Both the position numbers and the translations under genes were made by a program. Of a stretch of DNA of 64,000 nucleotides, positions 37,405-48,000 are shown piece after piece. Source of the stretch: Dethiobacter alkaliphilus (GTDB lineage Bacteria; Bacillota; Dethiobacteria; DTU022; UBA8154); NCBI GenBank assembly GCA_016841605.1, contig JAENYV010000005.1, forward strand, positions 198,552 to 262,551, written 5' to 3'. Position 1 is the stretch's first letter, and each line of letters opens with the position of its first letter. The notes below the pieces were generated by a model. It did not search any database. It saw only the letters and a list, made by a program, of their open reading frames with translations, and had not been told where the DNA came from.

Positions 37405-37581
37405 ATGAGAAATAGCGGTAGTGCCCCTGCGGGTGTAGTTTACGGGTTGGGCTTTATCGGATCTGCAGTGTATTTCATCTCTCATGCCACTACTTTTTGG
37501 ATAGGCATGTTTGGGGTTCTAAAAGCCATTGTATGGCCTGCAATTTTAGTCTATGAAACGTTTAAATTCTTGGGGCTATGA
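37405..37581 (+). CDS. Small conserved membrane protein (58 residues)
   Basis: ATG at 37405 with AAGGAG at 37391-37396; stop TGA at 37579-37581. The product begins MRNSGSAPAGVVYGLGFIGS, then has an Ala/Thr-Phe-Trp stretch and LKAIVWPAILVYETFKFLGL. Two short hydrophobic segments suggest a membrane protein. Similar short proteins (AAPAGAVYGLGFIGA...WPAFLVYEALK) are widespread in bacteria with no assigned function. It stands 57 bases upstream of the diguanylate cyclase gene and could be read with it. Confidence 0.7.
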   Translation: MRNSGSAPAGVVYGLGFIGSAVYFISHATTFWIGMFGVLKAIVWPAILVYETFKFLGL

Positions 37582-37638
37582 AATTATCCTTTAGCTACCA
37601 GGCGTATTAACACAGATGGCAGTTATCGGAGGAGTTAT

Positions 37639-39219
37639 ATGTCATATACACCCGGGTTGTGGCTGTTTAATCTGTCAGCATTAATCTTAACAGTGCTGAT
37701 CACCATCACATGGCAACGACGAAATACGTCTTCAGGAAATGCCTTTCTTTTTTTAATGTTCTGCGCATTAATATGGACACTTGCCTTCTCGCTAGAAATT
37801 GCAGCCCAGTCACAAGAGCTAAAAGTCCTTTTTTGCAAGTTTCAATTTATTGGCATCACTTTTTTACCTATAGCTTGGCTTTATCTAATTTTAACGTACA
37901 TCGGAAATACCAGGCCACTCTGGAATTGGATAGTTTTATCTATTATTCCTGCTACGACTACTCTGATTATCTGGCTTATTCCCCGTCCCAATTGGTTTTG
38001 GTCAGAACCTCATCTGGTATACGACATTGCTCCGTTTCTCGTTATGGATTACGATTACGGTTTCTGGTTTTATTTCATACATGCACCCTACAGTTACTTA
38101 TTGTTATTTGCAGCCTTATACGTACTTATACGTACTATTATTAAGATCCACTCCATCTACAGATATCAAATAATTATCCTGGGTGTTGCTCTCCTTCTTC
38201 CCGTAATTACAGACGTTTTCTATGTCCTCGGGTATTCCCCGATACAATATTACAACTACACGCCCGCAGTTTTCAGCATTTCGTGTCTGATTATTGCCTG
38301 GGCATTATTCCGCTACAAGTTCCTTGATCTACTACCCATGGCCCGAAATGTCGTTATCGAAAATATGGAAGAAGGAGTAATTGTTTTAGATCTAAAGGAC
38401 CGTATCGTGGATATAAATCCTTCAGCATGCAAAATCACCGGTATAGCAGCATCTAATATCGGACAGCCAATTACGGAGTTAAGCAAGGAGATAATTGGTA
38501 GTTCATTAAATAATATGATAAACAATAATACATCAAATATTGAAATTAAAATAGGATCTTCAATTGAACGCGTCTACGACATGCGCCGTTCTTTTATTAA
38601 GGACCGCCTAAATCAAGTCCAGGGAAGTATTGTGACAATACGCGATATTACCGAGCAACACAGCCTTTTCAAGCAGATACAGGGACTTGCCATTCTCGAC
38701 GACCTAACGGGCATCTTTAATAGGAGGTACCTTTTTGAAATAGGACAACAGGAGATAAACCGGAATAAAAGGAGGCGGGGCAATATTTTTTCTATAATTA
38801 TGATGGACATTGATAATTTTAAAACTATAAATGACACTTACGGTCATGCTGTTGGAGATCAGGCGTTGATCACCTTGACAGATCGATGTAAAAACTGCCT
38901 TCGCACTTATGACATCTTCGGAAGGCTTGGAGGTGACGAATTCGCATTTATTCTTCCTGACACGACGCTTGAAGATGCCATTATCGTCGCCAGACGGGTC
39001 CATGACCATATCAAGCAAATGTATATTACCACCTCACAAGGCAAAATACCTATTACGGCGAGCTTGGGGGTTATATCTTCACAGGATATTGATTATTCCG
39101 ACCTTACTTTTGAACGGCTGTTAGCCAGGGCTGATGAGGTTATGTTCCAGGGCAAAAAGCAAGGGAAAAATCAAGTCTTATCAGCATTACAGAACTCAAA
39201 CTTCACAATGGACCGCTAA
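37639..39219 (+). CDS. Diguanylate cyclase with 7TM, PAS and GGDEF domains
   Basis: 526 residues. The N-terminal seven-helix membrane domain (histidine-kinase 7TM type, residues 1-225) is followed by a PAS domain (about 235-340, VVIENMEEGVIVLDLKDRIVDINPSA) and a GGDEF domain (about 355-515). Active site RLGGDEF is intact, so c-di-GMP synthesis is expected. The RxxD inhibitory site (RTYD, five residues before GGDEF) is present, implying product inhibition. ATG with AGGAG at 37630-37634. It senses a membrane or small-molecule signal of unknown nature. c-di-GMP often controls surface adhesion, which is of interest beside the giant surface proteins (inference). Confidence 0.93.
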   Translation: MSYTPGLWLFNLSALILTVLITITWQRRNTSSGNAFLFLMFCALIWTLAFSLEIAAQSQELKVLFCKFQFIGITFLPIAWLYLILTYIGNTRPLWNWIVLSIIPATTTLIIWLIPRPNWFWSEPHLVYDIAPFLVMDYDYGFWFYFIHAPYSYLLLFAALYVLIRTIIKIHSIYRYQIIILGVALLLPVITDVFYVLGYSPIQYYNYTPAVFSISCLIIAWALFRYKFLDLLPMARNVVIENMEEGVIVLDLKDRIVDINPSACKITGIAASNIGQPITELSKEIIGSSLNNMINNNTSNIEIKIGSSIERVYDMRRSFIKDRLNQVQGSIVTIRDITEQHSLFKQIQGLAILDDLTGIFNRRYLFEIGQQEINRNKRRRGNIFSIIMMDIDNFKTINDTYGHAVGDQALITLTDRCKNCLRTYDIFGRLGGDEFAFILPDTTLEDAIIVARRVHDHIKQMYITTSQGKIPITASLGVISSQDIDYSDLTFERLLARADEVMFQGKKQGKNQVLSALQNSNFTMDR

Positions 39220-39470
39220 TAACTTGGAAGCAAATTAATAATTAGTGAGTGCCCGTTGTAAAGAATAAGTTCAGCGACTAATCACGGAGCAGGATGCTCA
39301 TTTAGCTGCCTGGATTCCGTAACTTTTCTACGCCAGGAAGATCAACAAAAAGCTTTGATCCTGACCAATAACAAACTAAACCGACTAAAGCGAGAGCTAC
39401 AGGTTCTGGAGTCTGGTCGGCTGACCGGGTTATGGGTAGACCATCAATCGGATCATTAAACAAATCAAAA
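39220..39470. other. Spacer between diguanylate cyclase and spoVT
   Basis: An open frame without a start (about 39261-39461, plus strand) ends QEDQQKALILTNNKLNR, then a short tail; it has a coiled-coil-like look and may be the 3' end of a lost gene. No promoter or terminator was recognised. Confidence 0.25.
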
Positions 39471-40025
39471 TCAATAATCCGATTGTTTAGCTAAAAAGCC
39501 TGCCGCAGTTTCAGCAAGTTTAAGCTCTAAATCTCCCATTTTTACCTCTTGCCTTATTGAACCTATAATAACTGAACCGATAGACTCTCCATCTTTAATA
39601 ATAGGAGCAATAACTTCAGAAGAAAAGAATGGATCTGCCCCTTCATTTGAGTCCTGGTAATATTCATGTTGAGAGGTATCATTAATAACAATACTTTTAT
39701 GCATTTTCATAACCTTTTCTACAGCAGTACTAAGAGAACGATTAAGAAAATCCTTTTTGGAGACACCAGCAATTGCAATTATTTTATCTTTATCCGCTAT
39801 ACAAGTAACATGGCCAAGTGCTTCATAAAGGGACTCAGTATACTCCTGAGCAAATTCAGCCAGTTTCTCGACTGGAGAATATTTTTTAAAAATAATTTCT
39901 CCATTTCTTTCTACAAAAATTTCTAGAGGCTCACCATTTCGAATATTAAAAGAACGTCTGATTTCTTTAGGAATAACAAATCTGCCTAATTCGTCTATCT
40001 TGCGGACAATGCCGGTTGCTTTCAA
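39471..40025 (-). CDS. spoVT: Stage V sporulation protein T
   Basis: AbrB-type transcription factor that tunes forespore gene expression. N-terminal swapped-hairpin DNA-binding domain (MKATGIVRKIDELGRFVIPKEIRR, read in two blocks, residues 1-50) and a C-terminal GAF-like domain (about 57-180), as in Bacillus SpoVT (178 residues). Length 184. ATG with AGGAGA upstream on the minus strand (about 40033-40040). It marks the host as an endospore former. It stands here between accessory genes, away from its usual mfd/yabM neighbourhood, so it may be a second AbrB/SpoVT paralogue. Confidence 0.88.
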   Translation of the reverse strand: MKATGIVRKIDELGRFVIPKEIRRSFNIRNGEPLEIFVERNGEIIFKKYSPVEKLAEFAQEYTESLYEALGHVTCIADKDKIIAIAGVSKKDFLNRSLSTAVEKVMKMHKSIVINDTSQHEYYQDSNEGADPFFSSEVIAPIIKDGESIGSVIIGSIRQEVKMGDLELKLAETAAGFLAKQSDY

Positions 40026-40097
40026 TTTGTTTGTCTCTCCTTATAATTGTTTATTGTAATAAAAGCTATATTTTAGTGTTCAAATTAAAGATAGTTT

Positions 40098-40342
40098 TTA
40101 TTCACTTAAGTTATTGAGAGTTTCTTTAACTGTTAGTGCTGCCGTTTCGTGTCCAGCAAAAATGCTTTCCTTTTCTTTGATGCATTCGGCAATTTTCATG
40201 ATGTCTGCGGTCATAGTTCCAAAGGTTCTTATCTCCTCGTTCCTTCGGGTGTAAATAAAACAATCTGTAATACTCTTTTGTGAATATCCAGTCCACAGCA
40301 ACGTTCCAAGCCTCTTTCTGAGGATTGTACAAGCTTTACCAT
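40098..40342 (-). pseudogene. IS110-family transposase N-terminal fragment
   Basis: Minus-strand text begins MVKLVQSSERGLERCCGLDIHK, then VLQIVLFTPEG, and after a one-base shift continues EEIRTFGTMTADIMKIAECI. The CCGLDIHK...TFGTMTADxxxxAxWL pattern is the start of IS110-type DEDD transposases, where the Asp of GLDIHK is catalytic. The fragment ends after about 80 residues, with no tail of the enzyme and no recognisable ends. A frameshifted, truncated relic. Confidence 0.65.
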
Positions 40343-40389
40343 GATGGAACGTGCACCTGAGCGGAGTTGCTTATTTTGCCTCCAACGAT

Positions 40390-41397
40390 TTATTTTATCA
40401 TATTTTGCAGTTGGGCTATGACCGCGGATTTATCGCGGTGGAAGCGGGGGATAGAGAACCACAGATTTTCGCAATAGGATTCAAAACCGTTTAACAGCGT
40501 GGGTTCGGATGAGGAGACTGCGCAGCTGAACGGTTCTAGAGGCCAGACAAAAATTTCGGTATTACTCTTAAACCAGAAATTTGCGGCGGGAAGGTGCAGA
40601 CTCGGCTGAGTAGCAGTCAAGGCCAGTTCGATTTGCGGCATATTTGTTATCAGGTTAATAACGTGTTTAAGATGGTACTTAAAATCACCGGTTGCCAGGT
40701 ATATTTCTTTTCCTGCCATCTGGGAAAGTACTTCATATTTTACTGTATCCCCGGAGAGAGCCGTCTGTATGGCGTCAAGATTATAAATCCATTTGTTTGT
40801 AATGCTGGTGTTGGCAGATTTAATAGCCGCGTTCCATCGCGCATGTATTTTGAAAGATTTATCCCGGATCTCGCCGCTAATATCATTTTCCTGCAATATT
40901 TTATGGAGTAGATCTAATGGCAAGGAGGCAAAAAAAGGCCCCTGGGCAAAGAGGTAAGCAGAGCCCGGTTTGGAAAATTTCCTGCTCATCACCTCGAACA
41001 TCTCCCGGGGAAAATCATGAATACGAATCAACTCCCGGCATCCCTTAAGGTATTCCTCAAAAAGTTGATAGTAATTCGAGCTCGTTAAAGGATCCAGATG
41101 GATAGCGGAATAACGGCTTCTGTTATTAGTAAGTGTGCAATTGCCCACAAGGGCAATTTTGTTTTTTACCATCCAGAGTGAATTGCTTTCCGTGAAGTCC
41201 ACATATTTGGGAAAGAAGAAAGACTGCAGTTTGCCTGTCATATACATCGGTATCCAAAAATGCAAAAGAGCAGAGAAGGATATGGGATCACAATTGATAT
41301 TGTGAACTATTCTTGTCCTGTGATTCTGCTCCAGAAGCTTGAGCATATATGTTTTAAATTTAAATAAAAAATCACGGTCTTCTGTCATCCACTGCAT
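40390..41397 (-). CDS. C-terminal part of a frameshifted XRE-type regulator
   Basis: 335-residue frame beginning MQWMTEDRDFLFKFKTYMLK. It continues the preceding minus-strand frame: in related Clostridia regulators known from memory, a single protein runs from a Cro-like HTH through GRRQA.LDFLEY..LPPGQELL into EDMQWMTED. Here the shift lies around 41395-41405, and the ATGA overlap could in principle allow coupled translation. The domain has no known enzymatic motif; it looks like a ligand or partner-sensing module that includes His-, Trp- and Phe-rich strands. Confidence 0.6.
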   Translation of the reverse strand: MQWMTEDRDFLFKFKTYMLKLLEQNHRTRIVHNINCDPISFSALLHFWIPMYMTGKLQSFFFPKYVDFTESNSLWMVKNKIALVGNCTLTNNRSRYSAIHLDPLTSSNYYQLFEEYLKGCRELIRIHDFPREMFEVMSRKFSKPGSAYLFAQGPFFASLPLDLLHKILQENDISGEIRDKSFKIHARWNAAIKSANTSITNKWIYNLDAIQTALSGDTVKYEVLSQMAGKEIYLATGDFKYHLKHVINLITNMPQIELALTATQPSLHLPAANFWFKSNTEIFVWPLEPFSCAVSSSEPTLLNGFESYCENLWFSIPRFHRDKSAVIAQLQNMIK

Positions 41398-41867
41398 ATC
41401 TTCGTGCTACACATTACTATTTCCTGGCCGTCCGGCAGCAACATTACGTACTCGAGAAAGTCAAGAAGAGCCTGTCTTCGGCCTTCATTGCCGTCGTATA
41501 CATAGCAGGTTTCAGGGCGTGCATTCCCGGATGGTGTAAAGACATGAGCATTTTCCGGAAGGTCAACATGGGAAAGCCATTTGCAGAGCAAAACCTCGAT
41601 TTTCTTTTTCGTTTCCATTGGTGTTTCCGGGTAAGATGTATGCAGTAGCTTTTTAATTCTAGCATAACCGGTTTGCAGGTCAAGAGACATAAAATAATCG
41701 GCAATTCGCCTGGTATGCGGAGAACTGAGGGGAAGCCTGCGTTTTAGGAGCCGCCATTTGCTGATCAAGGAGTAGTCAACATGGATAGCATCGGCCAGTT
41801 CTTTGCCGCTAACCCCAAAAACCTCCATCAGCTTGCTTATGTGGGAACCGGTCATCTTTTTGCGCAT
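41385..41867 (-). CDS. N-terminal part of XRE-type HTH regulator (frameshifted)
   Basis: Cro/C1-type HTH at the N-terminus (HISKLMEVFGVSGKELADAI, then VDYSLISKWR). The body follows (YPETPMETKKKIEVLLCKWL) and ends in GQEIVMCSTK before running out of frame. The frame extends to a TTG at 41909, but that codon overlaps the TATAAT of its own minus-strand promoter, so the ATG at 41867 is the likelier start. One base is probably missing near 41400 relative to the intact gene. If not repaired by slippage, the regulator is inactive. It faces giant gene 2 head to head. Confidence 0.65.
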   Translation of the reverse strand: MRKKMTGSHISKLMEVFGVSGKELADAIHVDYSLISKWRLLKRRLPLSSPHTRRIADYFMSLDLQTGYARIKKLLHTSYPETPMETKKKIEVLLCKWLSHVDLPENAHVFTPSGNARPETCYVYDGNEGRRQALLDFLEYVMLLPDGQEIVMCSTKICSG

Positions 41868-41894
41868 GATGTCTTTAATTTCCCGTATTTTAAT

Positions 41895-41947
41895 GCCATT
41901 ATATAGCAATGTCCATAAAATTGTCCAGTGATTATTCTGGACAATTT
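41895..41947 (-). promoter_or_regulatory. Regulator promoter with inverted-repeat operator
   Basis: On the minus strand TATAAT (about 41898-41903) is preceded by TGGACA (about 41922-41927), 18 bases apart. An 11-bp perfect inverted repeat, AAATTGTCCAG and CTGGACAATTT (41918-41928 and 41937-41947), covers that -35. It is a good candidate operator for the adjacent HTH protein. On the plus strand a TATAAT at 41983-41988 may serve giant gene 2. Confidence 0.55.
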
Positions 41948-42073
41948 ATATGGTCGTATAAAACGTAGTAAGTTTAATGTCCTATAATGGAGAGAAGATG
42001 ATGGAGTAACCGGAGAGACATGGACAGGTACGAGATTGTTCCGGGAAACAGAAATTGAAGGGTGGGGAGATTC

Positions 42074-45000
42074 TTGAAACAAATTTATTTAAAAAGGTCT
42101 ATATATTTGTTATTGGCCGTAGTCGTGCTTTTCTCCATTATGGCGGCAGCTTTTCCTGCTGCACCGGCCGCTGCGGCTGCGAGCGGTGATTGGAGTTCTT
42201 ATGCTACGGCAGTTACTGAGGTCGGCGGCGTTTATGAGATCAGCACCCCGCAAGAGCTGGCTTGGGTAGCCGGTGTGGTAAACAGTACAGCCGGCAATGC
42301 AAGTTTTTCGGAAAAAACTGTCAGGTTAATAGACGACATTGACCTGTCCACACATTATTGGATACCAATAGGCAGTTATTCCACAACTGAATATTATTCA
42401 CAATATACTTTCCAGGGGACTTTTGACGGTAATGGCAAGACTATTTCCGGTCTGAAGATTGGAACGGCCGATAGTCCCAGTAGCAGTTACTATTACTGCG
42501 GTCTTTTTGGGGCGGTTAATGAAGGAGCTGTTATTAAAGACCTGTGTCTGGAAGATGTAGCTATATATTCCGATGCTAGTTCCAGTTATATTGGAGCTTC
42601 TAGCGGAGCTCTGGCCGCCTATGTTAATGGGAGCGATAATTCTGCGGTGACGATATCCAACTGCAGCTCAAGCGGAGTGGTGAAGACGATAGGCAACAAT
42701 CAAATTGAGGTTGGAGGTTTACTAGGATACATATTTAAAACTAATGTTACAAATTCATATGCCGAGGGAACGGTTATCGGAGGAAATGTTTCGGCTAATA
42801 GTTATTTTGGCGGATTTGTCGGTCATACAAAAGACTCCGAGTTAATTAATTGCTATGCTGCAAGCCATGTATCAGCGGGAACCAGACCACTAATGGGAGG
42901 ATTTGTCGGGTACAGTCAAATCAGCAAATTATACAATTCTTTCGCGGTAGGAAGCATTACATTGAATAGCGGGGTTCCCGGCGCCTATCTGGGCGGTTTT
43001 ACCGGTACTGTAATCGGAGGAGAGGTTGCAAACTGTTATGCTTCCGCTGATATTGCCGCAATGGAAGATGAGAGCAGAATCGGAGGTTTTATCGGTTATT
43101 CATATTCATCCAATCCCCCCACCTGGAGCGGAGCTTACTGGAACACTTCAGCAGAACAAAGCAGAAATGGAGAGAGCATTACTGACAAAGTGGGTGACGG
43201 CAGCAATACTGCCAATAATCTATTGACCGACATCTCTGCAACCGGGATGCAAAGCGGGGATTTTCTTAATATTCTTAATACCGGGAACGATACCATTGTG
43301 GGAGCGGCAGACTGGAAGTTTGTGGATGGACGCAACAACGGCTTCCCCTTGTTAAGCGGTATCAACGACAAAGTTATGTGGACCGTGAATTTCGATTCCC
43401 AAGGCGGTACGGCTGTTGAGTCGCAAAACGTTATCGATGGTCGGACAATTTCTGAACCGCCGGCGCCTAGCAGGGAATATTATGAATTTGCCGGCTGGTA
43501 TACAGATAGTACCTATACGACAGAGTGGGATTTTTTGAACGGTACGGTGACGGAAGATATGACTCTTTATGCCAAATGGAAAATTGAGAAACGTACGGTC
43601 AGCTTTGATACTCAGGGCGGAACTGTGGTACCCATCCAAACCGTGGAGGCCGGCAGCTTGCTTGACAAGCCGGCAAGAGAACCGGAAAAGAGCGGTTATG
43701 AATTCACCGGCTGGTTTTTGAACCCTGAATGCTCTACGGTTTGGGATTTTGAGAATGACCCGGTCAGCACCGATATAATCCTGTATGCCGGGTGGGTCGA
43801 AGGTAGCGGCGCCTTTATAAACGGACAAGTTACCGACCAAAATACACAGCTGGGTATTAATGGAGCCACTGTCGGGATATACGCTGCCGGACAGGTTGTA
43901 AAAAAAGTCAAGACTGATGATTTCGGCTATTATCGCCTGATTTATGTTAAACCAGGCACCTATACCGTAAAAGCCGAGCATCCGGCCTATCATTCTTCCG
44001 AAGAAGCCGATTTTACGATCAATGAAGAAAACCGCAACTGGGATACGGAACTGGTGCCGGATGCTACTGCCGAAGGCTCTTTTGACATTTATGTCGAGGT
44101 GGGCTGTGTAACTTCGGGGATACAACTGGCCGATGTGCCGGTAAGTATTACAGTGGTAAAATCATATGATCAGACTACCAGGGAATACGCGGGGTACACT
44201 GATTATTACGGGGTGGCTCACTTCCCGGGAATGCCCAGGGGGTTTTATACCTTCTCCATTAATGAAGGGGAAAAGAAAATGGGGGGCTGGGAAGGATATA
44301 ACAGTTCGGCAGATCTTTTTACCCAGGAATTGGACTGCCCGTACTGGGCGGATTGTAAACTGAAGCCTGAATACAGAGAGCTTACTGCCACTGTTTATGG
44401 TTACGATCCGGTCCAGGATTTGCCCCATCAGCCTCTGGGCGGCATCATTGTCGAAGCTGCCGGTATGGACCCGCGCGATGACGAGATGGAGCTTATTCCT
44501 CCCCAGGTGGGGGTCAGCGGAATTAAGAAAGAAACAGGCGATGATCCTTATAATGACTGGAACAATCTTATGGCCGGTAAGGTTAAGTTCGAAAAACTTA
44601 TTCCCATCACCTGGCTGGTAGAAACGAAACGCATGGGCTATGTTCCCAAGAATACTTATATCCGTACTGATTCCCAGGGTAATTTTAATAAAACCACAAT
44701 AAGATTCGATATTGAATTGGAACCGACCAGGCTTTTGGTGGAGTTAAATACCCCTTACAATGATCCGGAAATGCTGGACGGAATGGAAGTAAATCTCAGC
44801 GGGGTGGAAGCTACCAATACAGCGGGAATCCTCCGCACCGTGGAAGCGGAATATAATGCGGGGGAAAAGAGAGCCTATGCCCTTTTTGACAATATTTTAC
44901 CCGGTGATTACCGCGTCGAAGTCAGCAATGCTGTTGCTGAAAAAACGGTGGCTATCCTCATAAACGGCCTGGAACTCTATGATGGCAGTGATTACCCGTT

Positions 45001-48000
45001 TGAACCCAAAACCTTCTCCGTAAACTTTAGCGGCAGAAATGTCTTTTACGCGGAGTGTGCGGAAACCACGGAAGTGTCTCTGGATCTGGAACCGGAAAAG
45101 ATGAAGCTCAAAGGGACCATTTATGCTGTGGATGAAGAAAACCCTCATGTTGATTACGAGTATATGCATTATCAGGTAGCCGGCAAAGAGGTAGAAATTC
45201 ATGCCTCCGAGTATTACAGCGAGAATACTCCCGATGGCGATCAGGTATTTCGGGCTGTCACCGGTATTGACGGCCGGTTTGAGGCCGAGCTTTATCCCGG
45301 CCTTTACGGGGTCAAAGTAAACGGCATGGATGACTACTGGGGACAATCGGTGGAGTTTAGCGGCGGTGCCTGCTATTCCGGCTGGCCCTATTACCAGCAA
45401 TGGCCCTATAGTTTTGCTTCCGCCCGGGCTTATATGACCAGAGGGGAGTACTATGGTTATGATCCCATGGCAGATCTGGGCGGCATGGCCTTATCATCGG
45501 GTGAAGATCTTACTGCCGGCTTCTTTATTCGCAAAAACTGGTTCAACACCTCTATTGAGTGCAATATGGGCACGAAAGATCCGACCAATCTGATGGTAAC
45601 CGCTATTGACCGCAGCGAAGCGGAGACTGATCCTGACGCTACCCCGCAGATAAGCAAGCTGGTATATAATGACCTGAAAAATGGGGGCAGCTTAACTGTT
45701 TCCGGGCCGGGCGGCAAGACCGTAGACCTTTCTGCGGAAGAACCCTGCTTTGAAAAGCTGACTCCCGGTGAATTTAGCGTGACTTTATCCCACCCGCGCT
45801 ACACGGCAACCAACAGTATAGCTTTTTCTTTCTTTGATTTTCCTTCCCCAGGCAGCTTGCCGGCTACGGAATTTCCTGCCGATTACAATACTGTTGCCGG
45901 AGGAGAGGGCAATCCCTGGCCCATGCTGCCCTGGTCGCCTCCCGCCCTGAACTGTGAAATGCAGAGCGCCATCAAAGTGAGCGAGATGATGACCGAGGCC
46001 CATCAGGTTAAGATTTTTAAATGGATGAAAATTAGCAGCGACCCGGATATGTGGGATTATGTGGAACAGGGTGTAGGCTATCCCCGCTTCATCCAACCGG
46101 ATTATACAGGCCAGAGAATATTTGAGGTCTCTACCAACTACTGGGGCACCATTAATTCGGACCGCGCCTATGTTCCTGATTCCCACTATGAGGCCTGGTT
46201 TTACTGGCCACAGGGAGGCGGGCTCTTTACTCCCTATGATGCCAACGAAGAGGATAAAGAGGAACACTGGTATAAGCTCAGCAGTGATGCCGCTGGTTAC
46301 CTGAACGGGGAAATAAAAATACTGGGTCCCAGCGCTACACCCGAAGCCGCCCAACTGCAAATTGAATATACCCTGGATGTGGAAGCACGGGATAGGGACA
46401 ATCGTCATGGCAATCCCATTTCCGGTGTTACGGTTGTCCTGGATGACGGTGGCGAAAACCTGCTTTCCGGCAATACTTATGAAAATCAAACCCGGTCGAT
46501 AAGAGTAACCGATGCCACGCATCCCAACTGGAAGTTTACCGGTGCCTACGGCGGCTGGGAAACTGAAATTGACTATTCATCCGACACTCCCCGGGTAAAG
46601 TTGACCGTCTATATAGAAAAGGGTATTTCCCTGTGGGGTGAAGTGAGAAACAGTGAAACCAATGCCCTTATTGACGGAGTCAAGTGGAAGACAACCAAAG
46701 CTTTCGGCAATGAACCGATCCTCATGGGTGAGACCGGGGGGCGCTTTGGCCCGGGCAATTTTGAATTAACCTACTATGGTGGTTCGCTGGAAAATACCGT
46801 GTATTTTATCGAATTTGAAGCCCCGGGTTATGAACCGTTTCGTAAACGTCTGGATCCCGCGGACGCGGTGGACGATCCGAACAGCACGGAGCATGCCCTG
46901 CTGGCCTATATCCTGACTGGCGATAAGGCCATCAAGCTGAAACCGCTGGCTAAGCCGCAGATACTGAAAGACACCCTGGAGATGGACCGGTTCGGCGCCT
47001 TTATCCCCGGAGTAAGAAAGGCCGGCAATCAACAGACCTTTAATGCTTTATCCAATGCCGAGGTGGAAGCAAGGCTAACCATGAACTGGGCCCTACAGGC
47101 CAAATTAGGGCAATCTGCTTATACGGTTACCCTGCCCAAGTACGATACGGCCGATGGCCCGGGCGGAACCGAGGATATTACCCTCAATGACGAGATTGCC
47201 GAATTCTGGCTGGTCGATCGCAAGACTTTTAAAGATAAGACCTACCGCGATGAACCGTCCGATGTGTCCGTACCCTCGACTGCTGATACGGAATACGATC
47301 CCCAAAAACTGCATAAATGGCTACAGGAGATCAAAGCAGGTGAAACCGACGGACTTACCAATGTTTATTATCAGTATGCCGGTAAAAACAGCATTACCGT
47401 TCCAGGCCCCGACGGTGCGCAAAAACTTTCCGGCCGGACTCCCCTGTGGAATCTGCCTCCCGACGATTTCCGTCCCACTTTTGTAGTGGTGACGAAGCTG
47501 GGCGCGGTTGAAGTCTTTAATTTTGATTATACCAGGGATAATATTTCTAACCTGCCTGCTCCCTTTACCACTGATCCCACCCTGGTGGGGATGCGGATTC
47601 CGGAATGGTTCGGAAGCTATGTGGATATTATGAGCTATGCGGCCAAAGCTACATCAATGTTTGGTGACGCGGCTAAAGATAAGGTGCAAAAGGTAACTCC
47701 CACCGGCAGCATCATGCCCATGGCTTCATTTACGGCTGATGTTGAACTGCGGGCCGATAAATGCCTGAACTATGTTTATCGCATGGATGTCGAACTGTTG
47801 CAGGGTTCCAAGACCCCCTCCGGCGGGATGCTGACAGTGGCACCCGGCACAATGGGGTTCAGTGTATTTGGCGGAATGGAAACCACCCTGAAGGGGCCGG
47901 ATAAAGAATTTTATATCCAAACGGAAGCCGGTCTCGGTTACGGGAAAATTAACCTGGATAAATTAACCCCGAAGATTTTGAGCAATCTGGGCGTAACTCC

